The notes beneath the pieces are model-generated. The model did no database searches. It was given only the letters and a program-made list of their open reading frames with translations, and had not been told where the DNA came from. A stretch of 64,000 nt of DNA from Setophaga petechia (lineage: Eukaryota; Chordata; Aves; Passeriformes; Parulidae), in NCBI GenBank assembly GCA_024362935.1, contig JANCRA010000017.1, forward strand, positions 19,740,001 through 19,804,000, in the 5' to 3' direction. How positions within the stretch are numbered: the first letter of the stretch is position 1; every line of letters starts with the position of its first letter. A program made the translations under genes and the position numbers. This document shows, one piece after another, positions 1-12,200 of the stretch.

Positions 1-1960
1 CTCAGTGTCATGACCAGTCCATTGGACTGCACAACATCTCTATTAATGCTAGCATTGATTGCTCATAAAAAATAGGGTTTGTAATTAGGAGTGCATAAAG
101 TTACTACCTGGAAGAGTGGATAAGGAGAAAATGAAATGAAAAAGTCACTTAATCTTAGCACTGCAGTTGTGCAAAGTACCATTTATTTTTCTCCTCGTAT
201 AACCGAGGTCTGTGTTGATAACAAGCTGCTGAGTTAATAAATCTGTGGCAGCTATTGAGACTTCTCTTTTAATAACAGAGCTAATGAAGGAGCATTAAGG
301 AAAGGAAAAATAGATTTTGCAGGGTTTATTCCCATCTTGGTGCTATGCTGAGTGCAAGAAGACTTGAGCAAGGAATTGTTTTTATAGCAAAGTTCATTTG
401 TTTTCTGCAGGGTCGCAGAAAACAAATTCCAGGGTTATGTGTACTAAAAAGGAACTGCTGATTTGATTCCTCAGCATTTGATTTTATATTGACTTCATTT
501 TCATTTGATCCAGCTAGCTAAAAGATGGGGATTATTTTGTGATATAAAAATCTGCTTTGTTTCCCATTTTAATCCTTCACTCTTCTACCTTTCACTGCTC
601 CAAGATCCTTTCAGCAGATTGAGAGGCCACTGTGAAGGTCGTGTGTTCACTCTGAGACAGATGATAATGTCAGTAATGGGAGCAGAGTGGGTGTGCCCTG
701 CTTTTAAAAGAAATGGACTTCTAAGATTAAAGTGAGAAATCCAATTCTCTCCCTGTGGGGTTACCCAGAAGGCCTGGCTGGTACCCACAGAACCTGTGAT
801 CATGGTTTCTAGTCGTGTTTGCATGTTTTCAAAGTACACCTGAGCCTTTGGGCAATGATCTCTTATTTCATTTCAACTATTTTTAACTTACTCTTATTTT
901 CTCTCTCCATCCCCCCCTTACAAAAGGAAAGAGTTTTAGCATTTATTGATGTTATAGTTGATTTTATGCCAGAATAGTCAGTCATGTTTATGTGCCAGAT
1001 TTGCTTTGTGTTGTATTCAATACAGTCTGTTAAATAAAAAAGGTAAATACAGATGTTGGAGATAAGTGAATGTACATGTTGAAAGTGATAGAAATTTAAT
1101 GATTTTTCAAAATTCTTGCTCAAGTAACTGAAATGCCAGCCCAACCCAGTTTCACAAGGCATCAGGATATGAAACCATATGAAACCCTTTGTTTTAACTT
1201 AACACATAATATATTAAGAAAATACATTCTTATTACCTGAGGAAGGAAATTATATTTTTTTTCTTTACAATTTTGTTTTCTGGTTTTGTGTTTGCCTGAA
1301 GTCCCAGCCCAGCTTTGCAACTGCATGATGGAGAAAATCTAAAAAAAAAAAAAATAAAAAGCAACAGTTCTAATACTGTCTTAATGTGTTTTTAACCTGT
1401 GGAGTTGAGGCTGATGTGCTGAGGCCGCTGAGAGCAGTATCAGTGCAGCCTTTGCTCTTGGAGGAGCAGCAGCACATCGGAGCTGATGACTTCCCTTCCT
1501 CTGTGCTTTAATTGCCAGCTCTTAGTGACACTGCAACCAGCACAGAGATTTATTCCCATGCAAAACAGATTGACTTAGGGTAATTTGAATACTTTATGCA
1601 TGGCTAGGTTCATTAGGAAAAGGAGGCAAGGCAGAACTATAAAAAGAACTAATAATCTTGCTAAAGGAGCCGTTAATTCCCCACAGCGCTGCAGACGCTT
1701 GCGCTGAGCAGGGAAGGGGAGGCTGATTCTGCAGCCTCTGTTCTCTGTCCAGGCTCAGATCACAGAGATGACTTCTTTGTCTCCTTTAATTGCTGCCCGT
1801 GTCTGGCTCGGCTGGGTTGGGGCAGGGCCGGGGCTTGGAGGGGCTCTGGAGGTCACCTTGGCCACCCTGTGCCCAGCCTGGCTCAGGGGGATGGATGGAA
1901 TATCTGAGGATGGAGCTGCAGCCCTCCTGGGGCAGTGCCCAGGGCCCTTCAGAGCCAGGA
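1..1960. other. Unique noncoding DNA, AT-rich
   Basis: I see no exon with convincing splice signals and no recognisable repeat family here. The stretch is unique, mostly AT-rich and CpG-poor, becoming GC-richer after about 1,680. There is an A-run at 1341-1360. The part at 1541-1680 is rich in TAAT-type and ATGCAT-type motifs and could be a conserved noncoding element, but that cannot be judged without a cross-species alignment. Short open frames on both strands have no coding character. Confidence 0.6.
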
Positions 1961-2485
1961 GGAGATTCCTGCTGGTCAGGGCCTGTCAGGAGTGTCCTGC
2001 TGGTCAGGGCCTGTCAGGAGTGTCCTGCTGGTCACCTGTGCCCTGTCAGGAGTGTCCTGCTGGTCAGTGTCTGTCAGGAGTGTCCTGCTGGTCACTTGTG
2101 CCCTGTCAGAAGATTCCTGCTGGTCACCTGTGCCCTGTCAGGAGTGTCCTGCTGGTCACCTGTGCCCTGTCAGGAGATTCCTGCTGGTCACCTGTGCCCT
2201 GTCAGGAGTGTCCTGCTGGTCAGTGTCTGTCAGGAGTGTCCTGCTGGTCACTTGTGCCCTGTCAGGAGTGTCCTGCTGGTCACCTGTGCCCTGTCAGGAG
2301 TGCCCTGCTGGTCACCTGTGCCCTGTCAGGAGATTCCTGCTGGTCACCTGTGCCCTGTCAGGAGTGTCCTGCTGGTCAGGGCCCTGTCAGGAGTGTCCAG
2401 CTGGTCACTTCTGCACTGTCAGGAGTGTCCTGCTGGTCACTTCTGCACTGTCAGGAGTGTCCTGCTGGTCACCTGTGTCCTGTGT
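1961..2485. repeat. GC-rich minisatellite, 17 units of 28/32 bp
   Basis: Seventeen tandem units are visible. Each starts with GGAG (GAAG once), followed by a core TCCTGCTGGTCA and an ending CTGTCA. Most units are 32 bp. Units starting at 1961, 1989, 2049 and 2205 are 28 bp and the one at 2361 is 29 bp, the short forms lacking part of the segment between the core and the CTGTCA end. The five-unit block 2049-2204 (28+32+32+32+32) is repeated with the same length pattern at 2205-2360, so a higher-order duplication has occurred. Open frames of about 280-330 codons on the + strand run through the array only because the repeat carries no stop codon. They are not taken as genes. Confidence 0.95.
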
Positions 2486-4098
2486 TGTGCCTGGCTGGAC
2501 GCCCCTGGGCAGAGCCTGGCTGTGTCCCCCTGGCACCATCCCTGCAGGTGCTCACAGCCCCTGCTGGGTGCCAGCAGTGCTCTCCTGCTCCAGCCTTTCC
2601 CCTGCCACTCAGTTCCACCCAAACCCAGCTCACACACCGTGTGTGTGCCCCCAGCTCTGTGCCCAGCCCTCAGCATGGCACTGCCAGGGGCACAGGCTGG
2701 GCTGGCAGAGGGAGCTGAGCCTTTGGGGAGAGCTGAGTGCCTGCAGTGCCTGGCTGGGGCTTTGCTTCTGAAGGGACTTTGATGCCTTGGGATTTGATTT
2801 TTTATATTTTTCATGTATTTGTGATCCTGCAGCTCTTTAGTAACTGTAAACTCCATGTACAGTGGGAGCTGCTGCTCTCCCATGTTGGGCAGACACAACA
2901 ATTCCTCTCCAGGCTGGGGACCAAGGACACCTCCCTGCCTCAGGGCCAGGGGTGGGAACAAAAGGGAGTTTGGGGAGCAAACTTGGGGTCAATGACTTCA
3001 TTACCTGAAGCTGGAATTGGAACATTAACCCCCAATATGCAAATGGGCCAAACTTATCAAAGTGTGCAAACCTGTGACCCATCATCCATTTTGGGTGGGC
3101 TTTGTGTGCCCCAAGTGTACCTGAAGGCCCTTCAATAAATGTAACTGCTTTTTATTCCCTTGATTCTGTTTTTAGGCAGCCCCAAAAGGCATCAACCCCT
3201 TTATGATATTCCAGCCCTGTGTAAAAGTCCCAGCCCCTCTTTTGGGACATCCTGGTGCTGCAGCAATGCAGGGACAGAAATGGTGCAGAGCAGCACCTGA
3301 TTGAGACAGGGGAGAAAAGGTCAAAAGGAAGAAGCCACCAAAAAAAATAAAAGAAGAAAAAAAGAAAAAATGTGCATGGCAGGAACTCATTGTCAAAAAG
3401 AAAGATGCAAACCTGCAGAACACTGAGTGGGGGTGATCTCCTGCCCCTGTTTGTGTGTGTGTCTATTCATGGCTTTAAAATTTTATTGTAAAGGCATTTA
3501 GGAGCGTGGCTGGTACTTGGTGATTGTTTTCCTGTGATAGAGACGTATTTATTATTCATTGCAATAATTACTGGGTAATATTTTATACTGAAAGTTGTTC
3601 ACGTTGCACAATCAGGAAATGCTTAGGAAGTGGCTGATTTAACTGTTCTATTTTTAACTCTGTGCCAAATTACAGTGAGAGGTGCTTGGGCTTTTGGGCT
3701 TGGAGCATCCAGCAGGTTTTCACTGGTCAGTGTGTTCTCATGAAACTTGAAATGTATTTTTCCAGAGATTCTCTGCATAAATTATTTATAAAATTTGAAA
3801 GATTTCTACCCAGAATTGTATTTATTATGTGCTGTTTCCAAGGGGACCGTGTTTCAGGATTCTCCCAATGCTTTTATCACCCAGCTCCTCTGATCAAGAA
3901 AGTAATTTATTGCTGATTGCAGAACTCTTGAACTCAGTCTGGCAGCTGCAGTGTGAAACTTCTCTGATCCAGTCTCCTACTTACTTATTTACATATCATT
4001 CAGAATGATTTTCAGGGCTGTTTGAAAACCTCTTGACATTGCATTATCCGTGTTTCAAATCTTGTGGTGATTTGTTTTTTTCTCTCTTTTTGTTGCAG
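2486..4098. other. Unique noncoding DNA
   Basis: The first 300 bases after the minisatellite are GC-rich; the rest is AT-rich unique sequence with an A-rich tract around 3340-3370. From about 3475 the sequence looks like ordinary intron or intergenic DNA. If the acceptor at 4098 is used, this would be the last intron of a + strand gene. Confidence 0.5.
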
Positions 4099-4163
4099 AT
4101 AACAAACGAGTGACTTTGGAAAGGTCTCGTTCTCGACACAACGGAGCAATTGCAGCTGTATGA
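4099..4163 (+). CDS. Candidate 3'-terminal coding exon of an unidentified gene
   Basis: A long pyrimidine tract (about 4070-4095, almost only T and C) ends in TTGCAG at 4098, a near-ideal 3' splice site. Only one of the three reading phases after it is open. It needs one base from the previous exon to complete an NAT codon, then reads NKRVTLERSRSRHNGAIAAV and stops at TGA 4161-4163. The peptide is basic in the middle, with a run of alternating Arg and Ser. I do not recognise the protein. The following ~640 bases are AT-rich with AATAAA signals at 4575 and 4795, as expected for a 3' UTR. No earlier exon of the same gene is evident in the first 4 kb, so the gene would enter from the left. A chance acceptor-like sequence is a real alternative; 20 codons are too few to prove coding. 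Confidence 0.35.
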
Positions 4164-4800
4164 TTCTTCTGATGCCAAAGAATTAATGAATTGTTTTATT
4201 TACAATGAAATGGATGTGCTTTGGGAAGAGTTTATCATCCAAATTGGCAATGATCATAAAGGAATACTGGTATTGATTAAGTGAGATGGTGTAAGAATAT
4301 GTAATTTTAAAGCAGTTGCTAAAAAAATCCACATACTGTATCTTATTACCCCAACTACCAAGATCTGTAAACAGTGTTAAACAGTAGGGTATATATCTTA
4401 TTTTCTTATGTTCTTTCTTTTTTTTCACCCCTTTTTGTTTAAGCTGGCAACTCACATGAAAGGAGTTGGGGATTTCTAGGTTATGTTTTATATGGGTAAG
4501 AAAACACACTTCTGTTGAAAGAGTACAGCTGTGGATTCCATTTGCAGTTCTGATTTGAACATGAAAGGAAAAATAATAAAATTGTATGTTAATAAATTCA
4601 GAGATGAGCTGGTCTACATTATCACAATCTTTTTTGTAACCATAAAAAAGCAACACATAGCCCCAGTCAGGTTGCTGAAAACCTTATCTCACTGTAAAGC
4701 CTGGTGGATTCAGCTGCCAGTGGGATACACCACATATCTGCTGATATGATGAGGTGTAGTTACTTATCACTGCTAAAAAGAAAAAAAAAAATTAAATAAA
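4164..4800 (+). other. Possible 3' UTR with two AATAAA signals
   Basis: This AT-rich stretch follows the candidate terminal exon. It contains AATAAA at 4575-4580 and 4795-4800. It has no tandem repeats and no strong splice sites that I can see. Its interpretation as a 3' UTR depends entirely on the exon at 4099 being real; AATAAA is also common by chance in AT-rich DNA. Confidence 0.3.
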
Positions 4801-7800
4801 ACAGAGCATAGGATTTTTCCAAAATTATATCAAGGGCAGAATATGTTTTTAACTGTATCTAAGGAGGGATTTTTTCTAATTGTGCACTTATATATTCTTT
4901 ATAAAGCTATTTGGGGGAAAGTGTGATTGTCCTATTTTGATGATGCTGAAATGCCTGTGTGTAGGTTTTTAGAGACAAGCTACACAATGAAGTTTTTCAG
5001 AACTGCCTCTGAGTTTTTCCTCTGTTTCTCAGGTAAAATACCTAGGGGGTCTCCACTGGTGGATTTTAGTGCTGAGAGTTCAGCAGCTACCAAGACATTT
5101 CCTCCCTGGAGCACTGCCTAGCAGTGACCAAGGCTGATTTTTGGGAAGCTCCTCCTGTCCCCCTTTGTGTCCAGGCCCTTGCACTGCAGTTCCTCAGGTG
5201 AGCAGCTGCCACTGTTTGTCCTGGCACTCCTGGGGAAATCCAATCCTCCCTCCCCTGTCCCCTTGTCCCCAGGGCACTGCTCACCTGGAGGGGATGGAGG
5301 ATTTGAAGTGGAATTCCAGTGGAACTACTGCATAAGTTGCTGAGCTGTGATATTTGTAAAAGAATCAGGATGCTCTGCAGCAGCTGGCACTTGTTGTCAG
5401 ATTATTAATGCTTATCACTGATTGATGAAATTATTGTGGATGCTTTTGTTGCCTGGGGTTATGGGGAAGGTGGGGGTTTGTAGTGTCTGTAAAGGCTGTT
5501 TGGAAGGTGAGGTGTCAGTGGTTTCTGTGCACAAACTCCTTGCTCTGGAGGGCCTTTGCTCCTGGGGCAGTGGATCTTTGCACTACTGCTTGAGCCAAGC
5601 GTCTTTGTACAGTAGATTCTTTTTGCTTCTCTGCTGAGATCCTCTGAAAACCATTGGACTAGTTTGGGATAAATTCCCACAATGATGAACTGCATTATTG
5701 TAAGAAAAGATACAGCTCCTTTTCACTCTAGGATTGAATTGTAATTTTTATTTTTTTTTTTTCAAAGACTACAGGGGGTTTGCCCATAGGTCTAAACATA
5801 GGAATACCACTGAAGCCTAGTAAAATGCTTGCTGTCAACTAAATACTCTCCCTAAACTGTTTGGGGGCTTTAGGAACAAACTGAAGAGTTGTATGGTACT
5901 TCAGGAAAAAAAAAAAAACAAAAAAAAGGCATGCAACAGGATTTTGTCTCCTTGTTTATCAGTAAGAGCTAAAAAGAATTAAAGAATTCTATCCTGTTTC
6001 GTGCAAGGTCAACATCAGCCTTGTATTGAAGCCCTGCTTCTTGAAATGGAACTATTAAATTTACACTTATAAAAATGTGCTTAATGTACAAAGCCAGTTT
6101 AAAGGATTAGGTTCATAATGTCTATAAAAATCAATAGTGTCTTAGAATTCAGACTTTGAAATTAGCATTTTGCTGGGATTTACAAGTATTGGTATAATCT
6201 TTCTATGTGAAAACTCAAAAGCTCTCCACAGAATCTTTATACGATAGCAGTAGTTATTAGTGCACAAGTTTTTCATTTCCATGGGTTATATTTTTTTTTG
6301 GAAAGCTCTGTGAAAGCTGGCTACAGATTTTCAAGAACCAAATCTTAGGAAAAAAAGGCAAATCCAAAATAACAACATCATCTGATGCTTCTATTTTACT
6401 ACTATTTTTTTCATATTTGAAACATTTATATAATTTAATGGACATATCTGTTAGAACGAAAGTGTCTTTCAAAGGAAAACTAGTTTAGAAGATAATTTAT
6501 GTAAATATAGGGTGCTCGTATTTATGAAGTCTAAAATATTTTCTGAAATTGATGCTGGTCACTTTGTCTTTTGATAGTTTTTCAGTCTATATTAAATTGC
6601 AGATATTTTTAATGTTTTTATTATTGATCTAATTTTCAGAGGTGTCACATGTTTATCTAGAAGTGTAGAAGAGTAGCACCTTTTTCAGAAATGCACTTGC
6701 CTTATTTTCTAATTTTAAAAAAAATGAAATATATCAGTTAAATTATATTTGTATTCAAAGTAATCCCAGAAAGAAAATCACTGGAGGGTTCATACATAAA
6801 TTCCTTGCTAATTATGTTTCACTCTCTGTCCTCTGAGACATGACGTTAACAATATACCAGCACATCTGTTTGCATTCACATTTTACCAGTTACAAGTTCT
6901 GAGAGAGTTCTTTGGTTTTTTTTTTTAATGATGTTACACTGTTTACATTTCTTACTTTATTTAAGAGGAAATAATTTTACCTTTGCGATGAATCGAACCC
7001 AACCTCCCAATGTGGTGGGGATGGAAAGTTTCAGTCGTGTACAAATATTCCAGATCTGTGCTGAGCAGAGCAGGGGAGGCACTGGGCTCCTCCTGCTCCC
7101 CCTTGGTGCAGTTTGCTGAGAGAACAGTGCAGCCTGCTCTGCCCTGGGTGTTTGGGTGGCATCCAGAGGGGGCCATCCCAGCACAGCCCTGATGCTCGTG
7201 TAATTCTGATTATTTGGCTAAAACCAGAGCAGGAGCAGTGCCTCAGAGGGCACTGGCCAACAGGGACGTTGTCCCTTGTTCTGGTTTCAGCTGACTGTGG
7301 TCAATATGAGCAGTGTGGTCTGAAATGATCTGTTCTTCTTGAGAATTGAGATTCAAGAGCGTTCTCATAGTTCCCTTCTGTAATATGCAAATAATCATGA
7401 ATATCTGTATATTTTTGCATTTTTGTGTGTGGTATATGTACTACCTCAGACAAATGCTGTAAAAAAAACCATAATATTTTCATGGTTTCTATCCAAGCCA
7501 CAATTCATTAGTAACCTACTTTAAATTCATCCCACAACACACCAAACTCTGAGAATCTGGCTGAGTTTTCGGTTTGGCTCTGGAAATCCTCCTATAGCTT
7601 TTGTTTAGGAAACTTTGCAGCCTTCAGCTTTCCCACCCCTCAGGCAAACCCTGCTTTGATGGGTGACTTCAGCCCTTCCTACCCTGAGAACGATGTAGCT
7701 GGTGAATATTTCAAGCAGGTAATAGTTCTGTGGGAGCAAACTTCCCTGTGTGTGTAAATTGCTTTTTTCCCATTCAGCAAAGGCTTGGCTGAGTTCTACT

Positions 7801-7920
7801 TTGCTGTTTGCCTTCCAAGTGCTGCAAGGTCGGGCAGGACAAGCACTGAGCAGTGTCCAGCCCACCTCTGATGTGCCATACTGTATTTGCTTAAGTTTAA
7901 ACTAATTTTGAAACAAGTCT
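4801..7920. other. Unique noncoding DNA, AT-rich
   Basis: No gene or recognisable element is seen. A T-run lies near 5748-5762 and A-runs near 5906-5927. The part between about 5,940 and 6,900 is especially AT-rich. A moderately GC-richer patch at 5,100-5,330 and another at 7,060-7,200 carry only short, non-coding-looking open frames. Confidence 0.6.
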
Positions 7921-7974
7921 CGTGAGGAGCCTCTTCCCCTGCGGCGTCTCCGCACACGCCCGCGCATGCGCACG
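7921..7974. promoter_or_regulatory. Isolated CpG cluster with a perfect NRF1 motif
   Basis: Nine CpG dinucleotides fall within 54 bases, while the surrounding sequence for well over 100 bases on each side has essentially none. At 7961-7972 the sequence CGCGCATGCGCA matches the NRF1 consensus YGCGCAYGCGCR at every position and is nearly palindromic. NRF1 sites typically sit in CpG-island promoters of housekeeping genes. Here there is no island and no recognised gene. The element is followed at once by an A-rich tract (7975-8008), so it might be a remnant of a retroposed transcript rather than a promoter. Confidence 0.45.
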
Positions 7975-8137
7975 AAATGTAAATAAAAAATAACTTAAAA
8001 AAAAAAAGAGATCAATCCAAGCAGATGCAGCCAAATGCCTCAGCCTGAGGTGTGTCCAGGTCTCCCAGTGGTGTTTTTGTGCTGCAGGGAGGGAGTGGTG
8101 TGAGCCTGAGCACCCACTGTGCCACGGGCAGAGGGGC

Positions 8138-8304
8138 AAGGAGAAGGATTTGGGATTTGTTCTTGGGGTGCTCTTGTTCTTGTTTGGATTTGTTCCAAGG
8201 AGAAGGATTTGGGATTTGTTCTTGGGGTGCTCTTGTTCTTGTTTGGATTTGTTCCAAGGAGAAGGATTTGGGATTTGTCCTTGGGGTGCTTTTGGCTCTG
8301 TTTG
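8138..8304. repeat. 59-bp tandem repeat, 2.8 copies
   Basis: Units start at 8138, 8197 and 8256, each with AAGGAGAAGGATTTGGGATT. The first two are identical over 59 bases; the third diverges after about 45 bases. The near identity of the copies indicates a recent expansion. Open frames across it on both strands are by-products of the repeat. Confidence 0.93.
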
Positions 8305-9268
8305 AGGTGATACATATGCCACAGAACGTGAACAATAACCTCTCACACTTCAGTCAATCTGCTACCATGCACCATTTGATTTCCCTTTTGGAAGTCATAG
8401 GACTCCTGATGCCAAAAAAAAAAAAAAAAATTTAAAAAAAAAATAAAAAGGTGACAAAACTCATGCATTTCTATTTTTTAAACAGCTCTGTGTTTGTATG
8501 TAATGTTTAAAATAGGAATTTGATGAAATCACAGCCTGGCCATTGTTAATCCATGTATTCTGAAAACTGTAATAAAGATATACATACCATGATTCTGGTA
8601 GATGCACCAATGTTTTACTTGATTATCATGATTATTTCCTGTTGAGTACCATCACCTCAAAGCTGGGGTTTGCTGTATAAAATTGTCATGCTGAAATTAC
8701 ATTCCATTTTAGCTTACTGTCGTTTTGTGGATTTCTGTCTTTTTTTTCTCTGAGTTGTCAATTCTATTTGACTTGAATTTGGGGAACCAGGTGCCTTTTC
8801 CAATGAAGGAGGACTTTAAAAACCAAATAACCCAAAAAAGTATATCATTTTAAAAAAACCCAAATTAAATCATGGTGATATCATTTAATTTTTACAAAAA
8901 TAACAATAAAAGGGAATCAATGAACAAATCCCGTGGGTCCATATTTATTTGAAGAGGCTGGATTTCAGTATAGAATTTCTAAGCAGTCAGATAGTTGGAC
9001 AGCTATTGCTGATGTTTTCCAAATTATTTACTTCATTCCCAGAATGGTCTTAACAGAAACTTGACAGACTCTTCCCTTCAAAACTGTTGATGATGTCACC
9101 AGAACAGACTGAACTGCACAACAGGACAGAGAGATTTGAATTTTACCCAAAATTCTAATTGGATATAACCCTAATGAATACGAGCAGCCATGTTGATACA
9201 ACTCTCCTTAAGTAACTTTTTATATGTGGAAAAAAAGATGTGCCCAGGGATGGTCAAAGGCACCATGA
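8305..9268. other. Unique AT-rich DNA with an A-rich tract
   Basis: An A-rich simple tract lies at 8414-8449. The rest, up to the microsatellite at 9269, is unique AT-rich sequence without visible exons or known repeats. Confidence 0.55.
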
Positions 9269-9297
9269 ATATATATGTGTGTGTGTATATATATATA
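9269..9297. repeat. Short (TA/TG)n microsatellite
   Basis: Alternating AT, GT and TA dinucleotides run for about 29 bases. It is a compound simple repeat, probably length-variable. Confidence 0.85.
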
Positions 9298-12200
9298 AAA
9301 CATTCCCCCAAACCTCCTGCAAATGCCCACATAAATATTAAATTTTATATAAGCTTTGATTCTTGAGGCATTATTAATTGTGGGGTTTTTTGATAATGCT
9401 AATATCAATGTATGGGTTTAGTAAAATTGTCATTGCTTTCTTTAGCAGCCTGTGCATGCTGCTGGAGTATTTGTTGCTTTAGGACATTGATGTTTTCTCA
9501 TAATTACCTGTAAGCAGCTGATTCCCTGCCTTTAAATACCCATAATGTGAAACTTAAAAGTTGAATTCACTGTGGTATCAGATGGTTAAAAATTATTTCA
9601 TAAATTCTTTTTCACAAAACTGGGCACGGGTTCTGTTTGGAAGAAAACATTTCCAAGTGTGTCCAAGTCCCTGTGAATCTCCCCAGGCACAATGGAAGTG
9701 TCTTCTGAACCATCCCCATTATGTTTGCACATCAGGCACTGAGTAATCTGCAGTCATTCACAACAGCATAACTTGATTATTACTTTATTATGATGGCAGT
9801 CCTACTCAATGGGGTATTTAAAGCACACACTGGTAGAAAAGAGCTTTCTCCAGTAGAGCAGAGTGGGAGACAAGCATCTGACTTGTGAGTGGTGAGGGAT
9901 CAACAAAAGCAGGGAGAGGGATGGTGATAATCCCCAAAAATATCCCGAGGAACTTCCTGATCTACACATTGGGAAATGTTGGAAAGCAGCACTTGGAATA
10001 ACACACAAAGCCAGAAAGGACAGGAAGGAATAATGAGGGAGAACAAAATGCACACAAAACCGTGTCACAAAGTGATTTGTGAAAGGAGGTGTTTGACCAA
10101 TAATGAGAGCACAGGAAGAGGAAAAGAGAAAAGCAGAGGTGGCACAGAGAGAGAGGCCGGTGCTGCCTCGGGGAGGGCAGGGAGCAGGCTCAGAGCTTGC
10201 CCTGCTGGGTTTGAGCTCCACTGCAGGGCCACGGCTCTGCTCCATGAGGGTGATGGAGCTGCACAGCCCCAGGGCTGGGGAGGGCAAAGGGCTCCACTGC
10301 CCCCTCAGCCACTCCAAACATCAATCTGCCCTTTGCAGCAGTGACCATTCTCCTCCTGCCCGCTGACATTTGGTGGCCACCTCAGCACTGCACTGGCAAA
10401 ATTCAGTGCAAACTTTCCCTGCAAAATTCAGACCCAGGTCCCCATCCCTAACGTGGAGGGTTCACTTCAGAGATCACTGAGGAGCTGCCATAAGCTCAGA
10501 AAACAGCTTCTCCAATGCAAAATTTACAATATAGAAAGCTGAAGTTAATTTAAAGGATGCTTCTTAACTATAAAGTGGAATTAGATAATTTTTAATAATC
10601 TGGAATCGAAGAAGCTGCTTTGCCCCTGCAATAGTTCTGCATTTATTGCAAGACATGCACACCTGCTGAAGTAGGGGTTCAGTGCTCTTTTCACTTGGAG
10701 TTTTTTTCAGAATGTGATAGCCATAAACTGGAGTAGACACAATTCACAAGAGAGGACAACAGCATAACTCTAAATAATTCAGCAGAAACTGTTTCAGGTG
10801 CTTCTGGGGGCTTTTTGCATGTAACATTGTATTTTCTTCCTAAATAATTTCATTTTGGTAATCTGACTCGTACAGCAGAGGCCATTTAAAGAAGCACTAA
10901 ATCACAGGTGGTGTAATCCCTTTTACACAAAAGAACAATTTAAAAGGACAAACTTCATTTCCCTGGGTTTCAGTGGGCTCTACCATGAAGTGTTGTCTTT
11001 TGCCATTCATTTGTGTTTGCCTTGAGCTCACCATGTGTTCTGCCCTGTAAAATCTGAATATTCCTGATTCCTGCATTTGGCAAAGGACTGACACAGGAGA
11101 TAAAAGGTCTCTTGATCTGTTCCCCTGTGTGGCCCAGCAAGTGATGCAGGCTTGCAGCCATTTATCTGGGAGCCACACAGGCTCCAGTCTGGGGGTCAGG
11201 CTTAGCACTGGGAGCAAAAATTTAGAACACAAAATTTAAAACACCAAATGCGAAGTAGAGAGAACCTGGAGGGCAACAAAAATGCATCTGTTGGACACCA
11301 GCTCTGATGTCTTGGCCTGGTTGGACTGTTGGAAAAATTTGGCTTTTCAATAAAGCCTATTTATGCATGTTATTAAGATATCAGATAGAAGAGTTATGCC
11401 AGGTTTAATTGTAGGTACTGCAAACTGCTGGGATTATTCAGTACTCAGGTTTTTGCTGTTGCTCACCAATTTCCCCATTTTTGGCTTTCAGCTGGAGCCA
11501 GAGAGATGAACACTTGCACTGAGGAGAGGTGCATGGATCAGGGAGGTGGGAACTGGAGGAGATGAGCAGGGGAAGCCTTTAATGTAAATTCTCCTGTAAA
11601 GCAAAACTATATTTCTGCATGTAGTTCCTTGTATAATCAAGGAAGCAAATTATATAAAACAGATCTTTGATCATGAAGATGTTTTCCATGCAAAGTATGC
11701 TGCTTTTCCCACATTAATATCCTGTTTGCTCCTAATGAAGGCAGAGACTGCAATTTTTGTTACAATCCAGCACCAACACAGTCATCATTTTCTTTCGTTT
11801 TGATTTTCATCAGATTTCTTTCATGGGGGATCAGTTGCAGGTGCCTGAGTCTGGAAAGGAGCAGGTGTGAACGATCAGGCACAATCTGATGGCTGATTTA
11901 AACCAGGAGGTTTCTGTTGAACCTCAGCTTTTTTCCAGCTGTGAAGCCAATTTTCCTTTCTCTGTGTGCTTTGGCTCAGTTGGTTTGTGTCCCTCCACAC
12001 CGTTCCAGGGGCTGAAAATTGGAGTTCCCAGTCAACACCTGCATTTCCCAGCTGGAGGAGCAAGGAATGTCCAGCAGAACAGGTGGGAGCATTTTCTAAA
12101 GACACAAAGTGCAAGACTTCGTGGGAAGCCCTTTGTGTCCACCTGGGTGGGGAAAACTCTGTGGTAAATTCTTGCAAGGCAAACCCTGAGGATTTCCTGA

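Noticed and set aside
1341..1360. A-run as the tail of a retroposed gene copy
   Set aside because: Upstream sequence shows no open frame or recognisable mRNA and no target duplication. The same applies to A-runs at 5906, 8414 and 14332.
1768..2782. Overlapping + strand open frames of 278-330 codons
   Set aside because: Three phases are open at once across the 28/32-bp minisatellite, which is what a stop-free repeat gives.
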